Under the pieces are notes generated by a model, which saw only the letters and a list, made by a program, of their open reading frames with translations, made no database searches and was not told the origin of the DNA. The position numbers and the translations under genes are program-made. A stretch of 64,000 nt of DNA, from assembly GCF_003628305.1 (NCBI RefSeq), contig NZ_RBZM01000004.1, forward strand, positions 248,001 through 312,000. Reading direction: 5' to 3'. Position 1 is the stretch's first letter. Each line of letters opens with the position of its first letter. The DNA is from Cohnella endophytica. GTDB lineage: Bacteria > Bacillota > Bacilli > Paenibacillales > Paenibacillaceae. Of the stretch, positions 34,587 to 43,232 are shown piece after piece.

Positions 34587-36176
34587 ATGGCTGCGAACAG
34601 GACATTTGATCAACTCGATTTGAAGGAAAAGATCGGTCAGCTCTTCATGTGCGGATTCGACGGTCTGGAGCCGACGGACGATATCTTGAGCTTGATCGCG
34701 GAATACGGGCTCGGCGGGGTAATTTACTTCCGCAGAAACGTACGAGACGCGGCGCAGGTCGCGGAATTGTCGAGCAAGCTGCAAGCCGCGGCTGCGGATC
34801 CGCTGTTCATCGCGATCGATCAGGAGGGCGGAATGGTCGTTCGTCTGGAAGAAGGCGTGACGGTTATGCCGGGAGCGATGGCGCAAGGCGCGGCAGACAG
34901 AGCGGAGCTTACAGGCGAAGCCGCGAAGCTGTCGGGAGCCGAGTTGCGCGCGATCGGAATTAACATGAACTTCGCGCCTTGTCTTGACGTAAACAATAAT
35001 CCGTTGAATCCGGTCATTGGAGTCCGCTCTTACGGGGAAGACCCGAACCATGTCGCCGCGCTGGGAACGGCGGCGATTAACGGATATCGCGATGGCGGCA
35101 TCGTTGCCGTGGCGAAGCATTTTCCGGGACATGGCGACACGGCGGCCGATTCCCATCACGAGCTGCCTTCCGTTCCGCACGGGGTCGAGCGTTTAAACGA
35201 AGTCGAATTGCTTCCGTTCCGCCAAGCGATCGAACAGAAGGTGGATGCGATCATGACGGCGCACGTCGTGTTCCCGGCGTTCGAGCCGGGCGGCATCCCC
35301 GCGACGTTATCTCGGCGCATTCTATCCGGCTTATTGCGCGATCAGCTAGGTTTCGATGGCGTCATCGTGACGGACTGCTTGGAAATGAACGCGATCGCGG
35401 AGACGATCGGAGTAGCCCGCGGAGCGGTCGAGGCGATTAAAGCGGGAGCGGACCTGATCTTGGTCAGCCATCGCATCGTCCGTCAGACGGCCGCTCTCGA
35501 AGCCGTCATGGAAGCGGTCATGACGGGGGAAATCGCCGAAGCCCGCATCGATGAAGCGGCGCGAAGAATTTGGGAGCTCAAGCATAATCGGGGCCTGTTC
35601 GCGGATGCGGCACCGGCTACGGATGCGGCTCGGGCGGAAGAAGTGCAACGTCTGCTATGCGAAGCTTCCGTAACGGTCGTTAAAGGCGGCGATCGGCTTC
35701 CTTTGTCGAAGGACGGCAATACGGTCGTCGTGTGGGTGGAAGCAAGGGTAGGGACGGAAGTCATCGAAGTGATCAAGCAAGAGTGGACGCTTGGCGCGGC
35801 GCTTACGCAAGCGGGTTACGATATCGCGGAAGTCCGGATCGGACTCGATCCGACGGCGGAGGAAGCAGCTGATGTCCGCAACGCGATCGAAGGCAGCCGT
35901 ACGGTCATTTTCGCTTCCTACGACGCGGGATTCTCCGCCGGGCAAACGGCGCTTATTCGCGAATTATCGGCAAACGATAATTATGCCTTCGTATGGGTAG
36001 CCATGAGAACGCCATACGACCTATTGGTGGCTCCGGAAGCCCCTGTTTACCTTTGCGTTTACGAGAACAAACCCGCGATGATGACCGCCGTGGCGGGAGT
36101 GCTCTCCGGAGAATTGCCATTATCGGCTAAGCTTCCGGTAACGATCGGCGAATATGCGAGAGTAACCGCGCTTTAG
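34587..36176 (+). CDS. nagZ: Beta-N-acetylhexosaminidase, GH3 family (NagZ)
   Basis: 529 residues. The start at 34587 is nine bases after AAGGGGGAG; ATGs at 34557 and 34578 are less well placed. A TIM-barrel GH3 domain has the NagZ hallmark KHFPGHGDTAADSHHELP (about 177-194), holding the Asp-His dyad that acts as acid/base, and the nucleophile aspartate in VTDCLEMNAI. A second alpha/beta domain follows, as in Bacillus NagZ (YbbD). It removes N-acetylglucosamine from muropeptides during wall turnover. No signal peptide is evident. Confidence 0.92.
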   Translation: MAANRTFDQLDLKEKIGQLFMCGFDGLEPTDDILSLIAEYGLGGVIYFRRNVRDAAQVAELSSKLQAAAADPLFIAIDQEGGMVVRLEEGVTVMPGAMAQGAADRAELTGEAAKLSGAELRAIGINMNFAPCLDVNNNPLNPVIGVRSYGEDPNHVAALGTAAINGYRDGGIVAVAKHFPGHGDTAADSHHELPSVPHGVERLNEVELLPFRQAIEQKVDAIMTAHVVFPAFEPGGIPATLSRRILSGLLRDQLGFDGVIVTDCLEMNAIAETIGVARGAVEAIKAGADLILVSHRIVRQTAALEAVMEAVMTGEIAEARIDEAARRIWELKHNRGLFADAAPATDAARAEEVQRLLCEASVTVVKGGDRLPLSKDGNTVVVWVEARVGTEVIEVIKQEWTLGAALTQAGYDIAEVRIGLDPTAEEAADVRNAIEGSRTVIFASYDAGFSAGQTALIRELSANDNYAFVWVAMRTPYDLLVAPEAPVYLCVYENKPAMMTAVAGVLSGELPLSAKLPVTIGEYARVTAL

Positions 36177-36253
36177 AGCGGCAGAAAATCGTCTTTTTTG
36201 TCTCCTTGTTGTATAATAACGGGCAAGAGGCAGACGGAAGGGCGGTACAATCG

Positions 36254-37489
36254 ATGACTTATTCGCGATCGCGCACGCATAATCAGCAGAAGTCCAAGCG
36301 TCGCAGCCGGACAAGATTTTTGCTCGTTTTAATTGGCATTTTATTGAGTTGCATCGTGATTGCAGGAGTTCTCCTATGGGTGGCTAGCAACAATGATGCC
36401 GATTCCGGCAATCCTAAGTCTCAACATACGGCATCGTCGGAAAGCGATCCAGTGACTGCGGAAACTCGGCAGCCGGATCCTTCGGAAGAAGCAAACGCGA
36501 ACGCGACCGACGATCCTACGGGACAAACCCAAGGATCGGAAGGCGACTCATTATCGTTCTCCTTCGTGGGCGACATTCTGCCCGCGGCTAAAGTGTTGGA
36601 GCTCATGAAGATCAACGGTTTCGATTACCCGTTCCGTGGAGCCAAAGAAGCTCTGGCAAAAGCGGACATAACCGCGGGTAACTTGGAAACTCCGATTACG
36701 GTTCGGGGAACGCCGGCGGAAGATAAGCAATACGTTTTTCGCGGCAGCGCCGAAGCGATTCCCGAAATCAAAAATGCGGGATTCGATTTCTTATCTCTCG
36801 CTAACAATCATACGCTGGATTACGGATGGGATGGCTTAAGCGACACGATGGACGCGTTGGACGACGCGGGACTGAAGCACGCGGGTTCGGGCATCGACGA
36901 TAAAGAAGCTTATACCCCGGCATACATAGAAAGCAAAGGAATGACGGTCGGCTTCGTCAGCGTGACGAGAGTCGTGCCGGAAGTGGGTTGGAAGGCGGAT
37001 CGCAATCACCCCGGCGTAGCCGAGGCTTACGCGCCTGATCGCGCGGTCGCTGCGATCAAAGAAGCGAAGAGCAATGCCGATATCGTCGTCGTGATGGTCC
37101 ATTGGGGCGTGGAAAGAGCCGAGCGTCCGGTGGCGCATCAGACGGATTTGGCTCATCGGTTCGTCGACGCCGGAGCGGATCTGGTAATCGGAAGCCACCC
37201 GCACGTCTTGCAGGGCTTCGAAGCGTATAAGGGTAAGTGGATCGCATATAGCCTCGGCAACTTCGTCTTCTCGACGACGACGTCTTCCATAACGTCGGAA
37301 ACCGGCGTGCTTCACGCTTCCTGCGGCAAGAACGGAAGCTGTTCGTTAAATTTCGAGCCGATGTTTGCCACAAACTCTCAGCCGGCCCCTATGGAGGAGA
37401 GCGCGGGCAAAGCATTGCTGGCTCGCTTGTCGACCGTGTCTTATGGCGCAACCGTAAAGGAGGATGGCACGATTGTGGCTACAAATTAA
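36254..37489 (+). CDS. CapA-family (PGA_cap) metallophosphatase-like protein, membrane anchored
   Basis: 411 residues. A basic N-terminus (about 22 residues, rich in R/K/S) is followed by one helix at about 22-44 and a low-complexity S/T/E/D/P linker to about 100. The CapA domain follows: FSFVGDILPA, AGNLETPIT, LANNHTLDYG, VVMVHWGVE and IGSHPHVLQG are the usual metal-binding motifs. Related proteins take part in poly-gamma-glutamate capsule synthesis; no other cap gene is nearby, so the substrate is unknown. The start at 36254 follows GGAAGGGCGG. It overlaps the next gene. Confidence 0.88.
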   Translation: MTYSRSRTHNQQKSKRRSRTRFLLVLIGILLSCIVIAGVLLWVASNNDADSGNPKSQHTASSESDPVTAETRQPDPSEEANANATDDPTGQTQGSEGDSLSFSFVGDILPAAKVLELMKINGFDYPFRGAKEALAKADITAGNLETPITVRGTPAEDKQYVFRGSAEAIPEIKNAGFDFLSLANNHTLDYGWDGLSDTMDALDDAGLKHAGSGIDDKEAYTPAYIESKGMTVGFVSVTRVVPEVGWKADRNHPGVAEAYAPDRAVAAIKEAKSNADIVVVMVHWGVERAERPVAHQTDLAHRFVDAGADLVIGSHPHVLQGFEAYKGKWIAYSLGNFVFSTTTSSITSETGVLHASCGKNGSCSLNFEPMFATNSQPAPMEESAGKALLARLSTVSYGATVKEDGTIVATN

Positions 37490-38306
37490 ACTTTGGGTCA
37501 GGGGCTTAGCCAACCTGCCTTTTCGTTTTCCATCCAAAGGAGTGAGCGTTAAGGACGAGACGAAGAGGATGCAACTCCATCCATGCGTCGCTCACCGGGG
37601 GTTCTCCGGGCGCGCGCCGGAAAATACGCTCGCCTCGTTCAGACTGGCGTTGGATCAACCGGGCGTGACGGGAATCGAGTTGGACGTACATCTATCCAAA
37701 GACGACATCCCGGTCGTTATTCACGATAGCACCTTGAAACGTACGACCAACGGAGACGGCCGCGTTCGGGATTTCTCGGCGGAGCAGTTAAGCCGGATGG
37801 ATGCGGGGAGCTGGTTCGATCAGTCTTTTGCGGGTGAAGGAGTACCTGCGCTTGATCAGGTTCTCGAACTCGTAGCCGGGAAATGTCGGTTAAACGTAGA
37901 GTTAAAAGGGGACGACGCGGACCCGGGGCAACTTGCCCAACGGACCGTCGAAATTATACGCTCCCATCGTTTGGAAAACGACATCATCATTACGTCGTTT
38001 AATCCAGAGATTTTAAGAGCGGTGCGTCGTCACTCTTCATCGATCAGAACCGGTTTGATCATCGACGACTGTCCTCCGGGATTAATCGACCGGGTAACCG
38101 AACTCGGAGCTTCGTTTCTTTCGATCGGCTTTCAGCATCTGAACGATTCTTTGATGGAGCAGGCAGCCCGGGCATCCGTCGACGTCATGGCTTGGACGGT
38201 GAACACCGCGGGCGATCTGCGCAGGTTATCGAGAAGACCGGAAGCCTTTCAATTATGCACGAACTATCCGGACCGTTGGTTAGCGGCCGTTCAAGAGGAG
38301 AAGTGA
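37473..38306 (+). CDS. Glycerophosphodiester phosphodiesterase
   Basis: 277 residues from a TTG at 37473, nine bases after AAAGGAGG inside the end of the capA-like gene. An ATG at 37464 directly abuts that site, and later codons lack good spacing. The GDPD signature is AHRGFSGRAPENT with ELDVHLSKDDIPVVIHD, the E-x-D and H pairs that bind calcium. It splits glycerophosphodiesters into sn-glycerol 3-phosphate and an alcohol. No signal peptide. About 17 bp overlap with the upstream gene suggests coupled translation. Confidence 0.88.
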   Translation: MWLQIKLWVRGLANLPFRFPSKGVSVKDETKRMQLHPCVAHRGFSGRAPENTLASFRLALDQPGVTGIELDVHLSKDDIPVVIHDSTLKRTTNGDGRVRDFSAEQLSRMDAGSWFDQSFAGEGVPALDQVLELVAGKCRLNVELKGDDADPGQLAQRTVEIIRSHRLENDIIITSFNPEILRAVRRHSSSIRTGLIIDDCPPGLIDRVTELGASFLSIGFQHLNDSLMEQAARASVDVMAWTVNTAGDLRRLSRRPEAFQLCTNYPDRWLAAVQEEK

Positions 38307-38310
38307 CAGC

Positions 38311-38970
38311 ATGAGCATCAATGCCCGACATTCTCTAGCGTTAGACGCCATACGTAATATCTATTGCGTAGGGCGTAATTATCGATTGCATGCCGCGGAG
38401 CTCGGCAACGAAGTGCCGACGAGCCCGATGATTTTCACGAAGCCGTCGCATTCCGCCGTCGAGATGAACGGAAACGATCTCCTCGTTCCTAGCTCGCAAG
38501 GAAGCGTGCATTACGAGGCGGAGCTCGTCTTCGCGGTAGGGAACACCTATGAAGCCGGGATGAGCTGCGATGATCTGTTCTCGTCGTTTACCGTTGGCTT
38601 GGACCTTACGCTTCGGGATGTCCAAGATCGGTTAAAGGCAAAGGGTCACCCGTGGCTGGCCGCCAAAGGATTTCGAAATTCCGCGACGCTAGGACGCTGG
38701 CTCGAGTTCCGGAGCGTCGCCGCGATGGCGGATCACGACTTCGGATTAACAATTAACGGGCTGGAGGTTCAGAGAGGGAACGCGAACGACATGGTATTCG
38801 ATCTGCAGAAGATCGTCGACCACGTCGGCGGCGCGTACGGTCTTGGCGCCGGCGATCTCTTGTTCACGGGCACTCCGGCGGGCGTCGGAGCTCTGAGCGA
38901 AGGAGACCGCGTAGAAGTCTGGTGGAACGAGAGCGACCTCGGAAGCTTGACCGTTAAGCTGCAAGGCTAA
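38311..38970 (+). CDS. Fumarylacetoacetate hydrolase-family protein
   Basis: 219 residues. IYCVGRNYRLHAAELG opens the fold, with FTKPSHSAV, the metal ligands E-x-E in HYEAELVFAVG, and an aspartate in TVGLDLTLRDVQ. The end LLFTGTPAGVG is diagnostic. The size fits small FahD1/YcgM-like acylpyruvate hydrolases or oxaloacetate decarboxylases. It starts 4 bp after the GDPD gene, with GAGGAG upstream. The actual substrate is unknown. Confidence 0.88.
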   Translation: MSINARHSLALDAIRNIYCVGRNYRLHAAELGNEVPTSPMIFTKPSHSAVEMNGNDLLVPSSQGSVHYEAELVFAVGNTYEAGMSCDDLFSSFTVGLDLTLRDVQDRLKAKGHPWLAAKGFRNSATLGRWLEFRSVAAMADHDFGLTINGLEVQRGNANDMVFDLQKIVDHVGGAYGLGAGDLLFTGTPAGVGALSEGDRVEVWWNESDLGSLTVKLQG

Positions 38971-38976
38971 TATCGA

Positions 38977-39019
38977 CAAAAGGAGCTATCCGCCGGAAAT
39001 GGCTTGGATAGCTCCTTTG
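38977..39019. terminator. Bidirectional terminator between FAH and HD-GYP genes
   Basis: A 12-bp stem AAGGAGCTATCC / GGATAGCTCCTT flanked by A and T tracts serves both convergent genes. Confidence 0.85.
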
Positions 39020-39020
39020 C

Positions 39021-40139
39021 TTATTCTTCATCGGCCAAGCGCTTGCGAATTTGCAGCAGCTTAGGCAACTCGGCGAAGAAGACATCGACCACGCGCGGAT
39101 CGAAATGCCGTCCGCGTTCCTCGCGGAACAACTTTTCGATTTTCTCGAGCGGCCAAGCCTCTTTATACACCCGCTCGGCGCTTAAGGCATCGAATACGTC
39201 GGCGACGGCGGTTATGCGGCCGAAAATATGGATGTCTTCGCCTTTCCTGCCGGCGGGATAGCCGCTTCCGTCCCATTTCTCATGGTGCTGCTCGGCGACG
39301 ATCGAAGCGGTGCGCAAGAGCTCTCTTTTCGACCCTTTAAGCAATTGGTGCCCGATCTTCGTATGGTCTTTAATCAGATCGTATTCTTCTTCCGTCAGCT
39401 TCCCCGGCTTGTTCAGCACCGCATCGGGGATGGCGACTTTACCGATGTCGTGCATCGGGGAAGCCGTGCGGAGCAGCTCGGCCTGACTGACGCTCAGTCC
39501 GAGTCCGAGAGCGAGCACGTAACTATATTCGGCTACCCGCTTGACGTGGTTACCCGTCTCCTTGGAGCGAATCTCGCCGATTTCCCCCATCGTGAAAATG
39601 ATCTCGCGCTGGGTGTCGATAATCTCTTGGTGTAGCATGACGGATTCCAACGATTTGCCTGCGTATGAAGCGGCTAGGGACAACAGCTCCAAATCCCGGG
39701 AAGTAAAATAGTCGACCTCCGTCAGTTTGTTAATCGCTTGGTAGGCGCCGATAATCTCTCCGTCGTTATTGCGGAAAGGAACTGTGATGATCGATTTCGT
39801 ATGGTAGCCGGTTCTGCGATCATTGTCCGCATTGTGTCTGGGGTCGGAGTAGGCATCTTCTATAATAATCGGTTCTCCGGCGGATATGGCGTTCCCGACG
39901 AGACCGGTGCCGAAGGGAATGCGAATTTCATCGACTCCGTGGGCAACGGTCGTATAGATTTCATGATTCGTTTCGTCGATTAACCAAACCGTGCAACGAT
40001 CGGACAAAATCAGCTCTCGTCCCATGTCCGCCATATGCACGAGCACCGCGTTCAATTGTCGTTCATTGGCGATTTTGGCCGTATATTCGAAGATGATCTT
40101 TAATAGATCTTCTGGCGTCAGCTCTTGTTTGTACATCAT
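39021..40139 (-). CDS. GAF + HD-GYP domain protein, probable cyclic-di-GMP phosphodiesterase
   Basis: 372 residues. A GAF sensor domain covers about 20-170 (LIDETNHEIYTTVAHGV, PFGTGLVG). The HD-GYP domain follows: HD at 230-231 in SPMHDIGKVAIPD, HH at 285-286 and GSGYP at 291-295. HD-GYP enzymes hydrolyse c-di-GMP to GMP. The metal-binding residues look intact, so it should be active. There is no membrane helix, so the GAF domain would sense a cytoplasmic ligand. AAGGAG lies before the start. Confidence 0.88.
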   Translation of the reverse strand: MMYKQELTPEDLLKIIFEYTAKIANERQLNAVLVHMADMGRELILSDRCTVWLIDETNHEIYTTVAHGVDEIRIPFGTGLVGNAISAGEPIIIEDAYSDPRHNADNDRRTGYHTKSIITVPFRNNDGEIIGAYQAINKLTEVDYFTSRDLELLSLAASYAGKSLESVMLHQEIIDTQREIIFTMGEIGEIRSKETGNHVKRVAEYSYVLALGLGLSVSQAELLRTASPMHDIGKVAIPDAVLNKPGKLTEEEYDLIKDHTKIGHQLLKGSKRELLRTASIVAEQHHEKWDGSGYPAGRKGEDIHIFGRITAVADVFDALSAERVYKEAWPLEKIEKLFREERGRHFDPRVVDVFFAELPKLLQIRKRLADEE

Positions 40140-40221
40140 GCGTTCACTCCTTAAACTTTCCCTATCCCTAATTCGCCGAGAATTATGTCGAATCCTGCTA
40201 TTTTCGGCGATTAAGATAACG

Positions 40222-40788
40222 TTATTTAAGGAAGAGAACGCTCAAGCCTTGGATATAATACGTAATCGACTTCGTTACGCTCTCGTAGAGTTCTTCCTGC
40301 ATTTGAAACCCGCCCATTGATTTCAAAGAAGCGAAGCCGTGAACCATGCTTCTCAGGCCTCGAATCGCATGGACGAATTCAGATTCAGGCAGGCCGAGAG
40401 GCTCCATGAGACGAATAAATAATTTGAGGATTTGTTCGGCGTTGTGCTCGAATTCGACCGGTCCCGGCAGGGGAAGTCGATTGATCGCGTCGTACAAGCC
40501 AGGATGTTCGCTGACGAATTCAACGTATACGATGCCTAGCGCGATGAATGCTTGTTCTCCCGTCCGTCCGACGGCCGCATCCGTCAATCGCGCGAGAAGC
40601 AAACCCGAGGCGTGAATCGCGAGCTTCTGGCGCAAGTCCTGAAGACCGTCTACGTGATTGTATAAGGAAGGGGTTCTTATGCCGAGATTACCGGCCACGT
40701 TCGCGAGCGTAACCTGGTCCCAACCTTCGCGGTCCGCGATATCTCCTGCGGCGGCAATAACGGTTTCCGGTTTGATTCCCGCTCTCAT
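40222..40788 (-). CDS. TetR-family regulator with WHG-type C-terminal domain
   Basis: 188 residues. The HTH lies in about 5-50 (VTLANVAGNLGIRTPSLYNHVDG), followed by a C-terminal ligand-binding region of the TetR-like WHG class (LGIVYVEFVSEHPGLYDAI). Its start overlaps the stop of the metallo-beta-lactamase gene by 4 bp, so the two are co-expressed. A perfect 7-3-7 palindrome on the shared promoter is a natural autorepression site. Confidence 0.88.
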   Translation of the reverse strand: MRAGIKPETVIAAAGDIADREGWDQVTLANVAGNLGIRTPSLYNHVDGLQDLRQKLAIHASGLLLARLTDAAVGRTGEQAFIALGIVYVEFVSEHPGLYDAINRLPLPGPVEFEHNAEQILKLFIRLMEPLGLPESEFVHAIRGLRSMVHGFASLKSMGGFQMQEELYESVTKSITYYIQGLSVLFLK

Positions 40789-41507
40789 CCGTTTTTCTTC
40801 CGATCCGCGTATTGCCGGGCTTCGTTCAAAGCGCGCTGAATGGCTTCGGCAGGCCGAACGATCGCGGGTCCATGTCCGACCAAGAGAACGGAGGGGTTCA
40901 GGGCGGCGATTTTTTCGGCGCTAGCGATTGCCGTCCGGGCATGCCACGTGGCCATGGCGGGGAAAGGGAACTTCCATTTCATCGTGCCGGATATCGCAAA
41001 GCCTCCCTTGGACTGAAAGGCGTCTCCAACGATGAGATTGCCGTTCTCGGATTCTAAGAAGGCGAAGTGTCCCGGCGTATGTCCTGGAGTCGCGATTGCC
41101 GTAAGCGATCCGATTCGCTCGTTATCGTCGAAGACGAAGTCGGGAGCGAAAGGCTGCTTTTTCGGAACGCCTCCTTTGATCGGAGTTTGAGCTTCGTTGG
41201 GGAGGAGGTGAAGCTCGCCCTTCAAAAGAGCGCTGTCCCTGCGCGAAATTCCGATTTTGACGTCGGGATATTTCTCTTTAAGATACGACACCGCGCCGAT
41301 ATGATCTGCATGGGCATGAGTGAGGAGAATCCGGGTCAAGGGTTTGCCCGTCGCTTGAATCGCCGTCTCAATGGCTTTCGCTACGAAGGGCATGCAAGCG
41401 TCGACTAAGGTAATGCCATCCTCTTCATCTACCAAATAACAATTCATCGGGAAAAGCTTTGGCATGAAGATCAATTGCGTAACCTTGCCGAACGTTAATT
41501 TTTTCAT
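40785..41507 (-). CDS. Metallo-beta-lactamase-fold hydrolase
   Basis: 240 residues. The metal-binding motif is THAHADHIG. A second site His occurs in TPGHTPGHFAF, Asp in IVGDAF, and the last His in LLVGHGP. The family includes glyoxalase II-like and quorum-quenching lactonase enzymes; nothing decides the substrate. ATG at 41507 is taken as start; ATG at 41516 is only 2 bases after AGGAGG. First gene of a two-gene operon with the TetR regulator, which may respond to its substrate. Confidence 0.85.
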   Translation of the reverse strand: MKKLTFGKVTQLIFMPKLFPMNCYLVDEEDGITLVDACMPFVAKAIETAIQATGKPLTRILLTHAHADHIGAVSYLKEKYPDVKIGISRRDSALLKGELHLLPNEAQTPIKGGVPKKQPFAPDFVFDDNERIGSLTAIATPGHTPGHFAFLESENGNLIVGDAFQSKGGFAISGTMKWKFPFPAMATWHARTAIASAEKIAALNPSVLLVGHGPAIVRPAEAIQRALNEARQYADRKKNG

Positions 41508-41543
41508 TAACCTCATCGCCTCCTGATTGCTAACTATATTATT

Positions 41544-41572
41544 ATAATAACTAATCACATTAGTTTTTGCAA
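41544..41572 (-). promoter_or_regulatory. MBL-tetR promoter with palindromic operator
   Basis: On the minus strand TTGCAA (41567-41572) and TATTAT (41544-41549) lie 17 bp apart. The spacer is filled by the perfect palindrome AACTAAT-GTG-ATTAGTT (41549-41565). This is the position expected for a TetR repressor site. Confidence 0.7.
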
Positions 41573-41710
41573 ATGGAATTTTGGCCGGACGGAAATTTAC
41601 TTTACTGCCAATTGCGGGGCGATTACTCGCGAATGAGGGGGAAAATACCGTAATGGGAGAAAGATGATCTTATCCCTTCGTTAGGTGAATGACTCCCTTA
41701 CTTCGATAGG

Positions 41711-41741
41711 GTTTGCTCTTACAATTAGGGTGTAAGCAAAC
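41711..41741 (+). promoter_or_regulatory. Inverted repeat upstream of the sugar-binding protein gene
   Basis: GTTTGCTCTTAC and GTAAGCAAAC pair with a two-base bulge round a 9-nt loop, ending 28 bp before the start codon. It could be an operator or a 5' UTR hairpin; sequence alone does not decide. Confidence 0.4.
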
Positions 41742-41769
41742 AAATATATATCTTTGGGAGGTCTACCGA

Positions 41770-43158
41770 ATGAAAAAGAATTTAAAGGTTGCTCTAACCC
41801 TGCTAGTCGCAATGTCGACAGTTTTGGCCGCCTGCGGTAAAAACAACAATGCTTCATCCCCTGAAGCGTCTCCAAACGAATCGTCAAGCGCAACGGGTTC
41901 GGAATCCCCGGGCGAATCGTCGAATATCGAGCCATTCACGGTTTCTCTGCGCCATATTCAAATCGGCGAACCGCAGAAGTTTCGCAAAGCGATTCTTGAC
42001 GACGTCGTCAAGAAAACGGAAGGCGAAATTCCCGGCCTGAAATTCGAGCTTGACGGTATCGAAGACGCGGTAAACCGATTCACGAAATTGCCTGCCGAGA
42101 TGGCCGCAGGCAATCCGCCCAAAATATTCGATATGTTCGGCGGCAACGCCGACGCGCTGAAGTACGCGAAAGCCGGAAGGCTGCTCGACCTGACCCCGAT
42201 CCTTGACGAATTGGGCATTAAAGACAAGTTCCTGAACGTATTCAGCCAATTCACGCTCGACGGCAAGATTTACGGTTTGCCGATCGGCGGTAACATGGAA
42301 GGCGTATTCTATAATACCGAAATCTTCTCGGCTAACGGCCTGAACGCACCGACGACTTGGGACGATCTGATCAAAGCGGCGGACTCGCTCAAAGCGAAAG
42401 GCATCACGCCGTTCGCGACGGGCTCCCAAGCGGGTTGGGTACCGAACATGCTCGTGAATACGCTTATCGGTCGCAACGTTGCGGCTAACTATCCGAACGG
42501 CTTGACCGACGGTACGCTGAAATGGAACTCCCCCGAGTTCGTGGCCGCCTACGCGACATATGGAGACTGGGTCAAAAAAGGCTACTTCACAAAAGGCGAA
42601 CTAGGTAAAACTTACGACGACATGCTGAATGAATTCGCGGCCGGCAAAGCTGCGATGATCTTCGACGGAAGCTGGCGTTCGTCCGCTTTCAAAGCGGGTG
42701 CGGTAGCCGCTAACCTGGAAGGTAAAGTAGGTTTCATCGCGTTGCCGGCGATCCCCGATTACAAAGGCGACCAAACGTCAATCAACGCCAACTACGGCAA
42801 CGGATACGGCTTCTCTTCCGACTTGAACGACAACGAACTGAAAGCCGTAACGGCATTCATCAAAAACCTGTACAACGACGAAATGCAACTTCGCGGCTTG
42901 CTCGAAGACGGCGTGCTTCCTTCGATGAAATTGTCCGACGAGGCGTTGGCTAACGTAACGGATCCGCTGGTTAAACAAGTCATGGAAACGATGAGCAAAG
43001 CGAGTTCATCATTCGTGCACTTCGACTCCGTCGTACAAAAAGCGGTTAACTCCGAGACCGAATTGCAATTGCAAAAACTGATCGCTAACAAAGCTACGGC
43101 CCAACAAGTCGGCGATGCGATCCAAAAGGTACAAGACTCCGAGAACGCGAAGAAGTAA
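41770..43158 (+). CDS. Sugar ABC transporter substrate-binding lipoprotein (family 1)
   Basis: 462 residues. The signal peptide ends in the lipobox LAAC, followed by an N/S/P/E-rich linker. The mature domain has the family-1 pattern AGNPPKIFDMFGG, LDLTPILDELG, GKIYGLPIGGNMEGVFYN and PTTWDDLIKAADSLKAKGI. It binds an oligosaccharide outside the membrane. The start at 41770 follows GGGAGG. Two permease genes follow; no ATPase gene is present. Confidence 0.92.
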   Translation: MKKNLKVALTLLVAMSTVLAACGKNNNASSPEASPNESSSATGSESPGESSNIEPFTVSLRHIQIGEPQKFRKAILDDVVKKTEGEIPGLKFELDGIEDAVNRFTKLPAEMAAGNPPKIFDMFGGNADALKYAKAGRLLDLTPILDELGIKDKFLNVFSQFTLDGKIYGLPIGGNMEGVFYNTEIFSANGLNAPTTWDDLIKAADSLKAKGITPFATGSQAGWVPNMLVNTLIGRNVAANYPNGLTDGTLKWNSPEFVAAYATYGDWVKKGYFTKGELGKTYDDMLNEFAAGKAAMIFDGSWRSSAFKAGAVAANLEGKVGFIALPAIPDYKGDQTSINANYGNGYGFSSDLNDNELKAVTAFIKNLYNDEMQLRGLLEDGVLPSMKLSDEALANVTDPLVKQVMETMSKASSSFVHFDSVVQKAVNSETELQLQKLIANKATAQQVGDAIQKVQDSENAKK

Positions 43159-43177
43159 TCGTTTGTGTAGTTTGGCG

Positions 43178-43209
43178 AGGAGGTCTGCCAGCCAGTGGCT
43201 GGACCTCCT
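43178..43209 (+). other. Intercistronic stem-loop after the sugar-binding protein gene
   Basis: AGGAGGT with CCAGCC pairs to GGCTGG with ACCTCCT around a 3-nt loop, leaving a three-base bulge. It has the same position as the hairpin after oppA and no T run. Confidence 0.75.
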
Positions 43210-43232
43210 TAGCCGTAAGTGGGGGAGAAACC

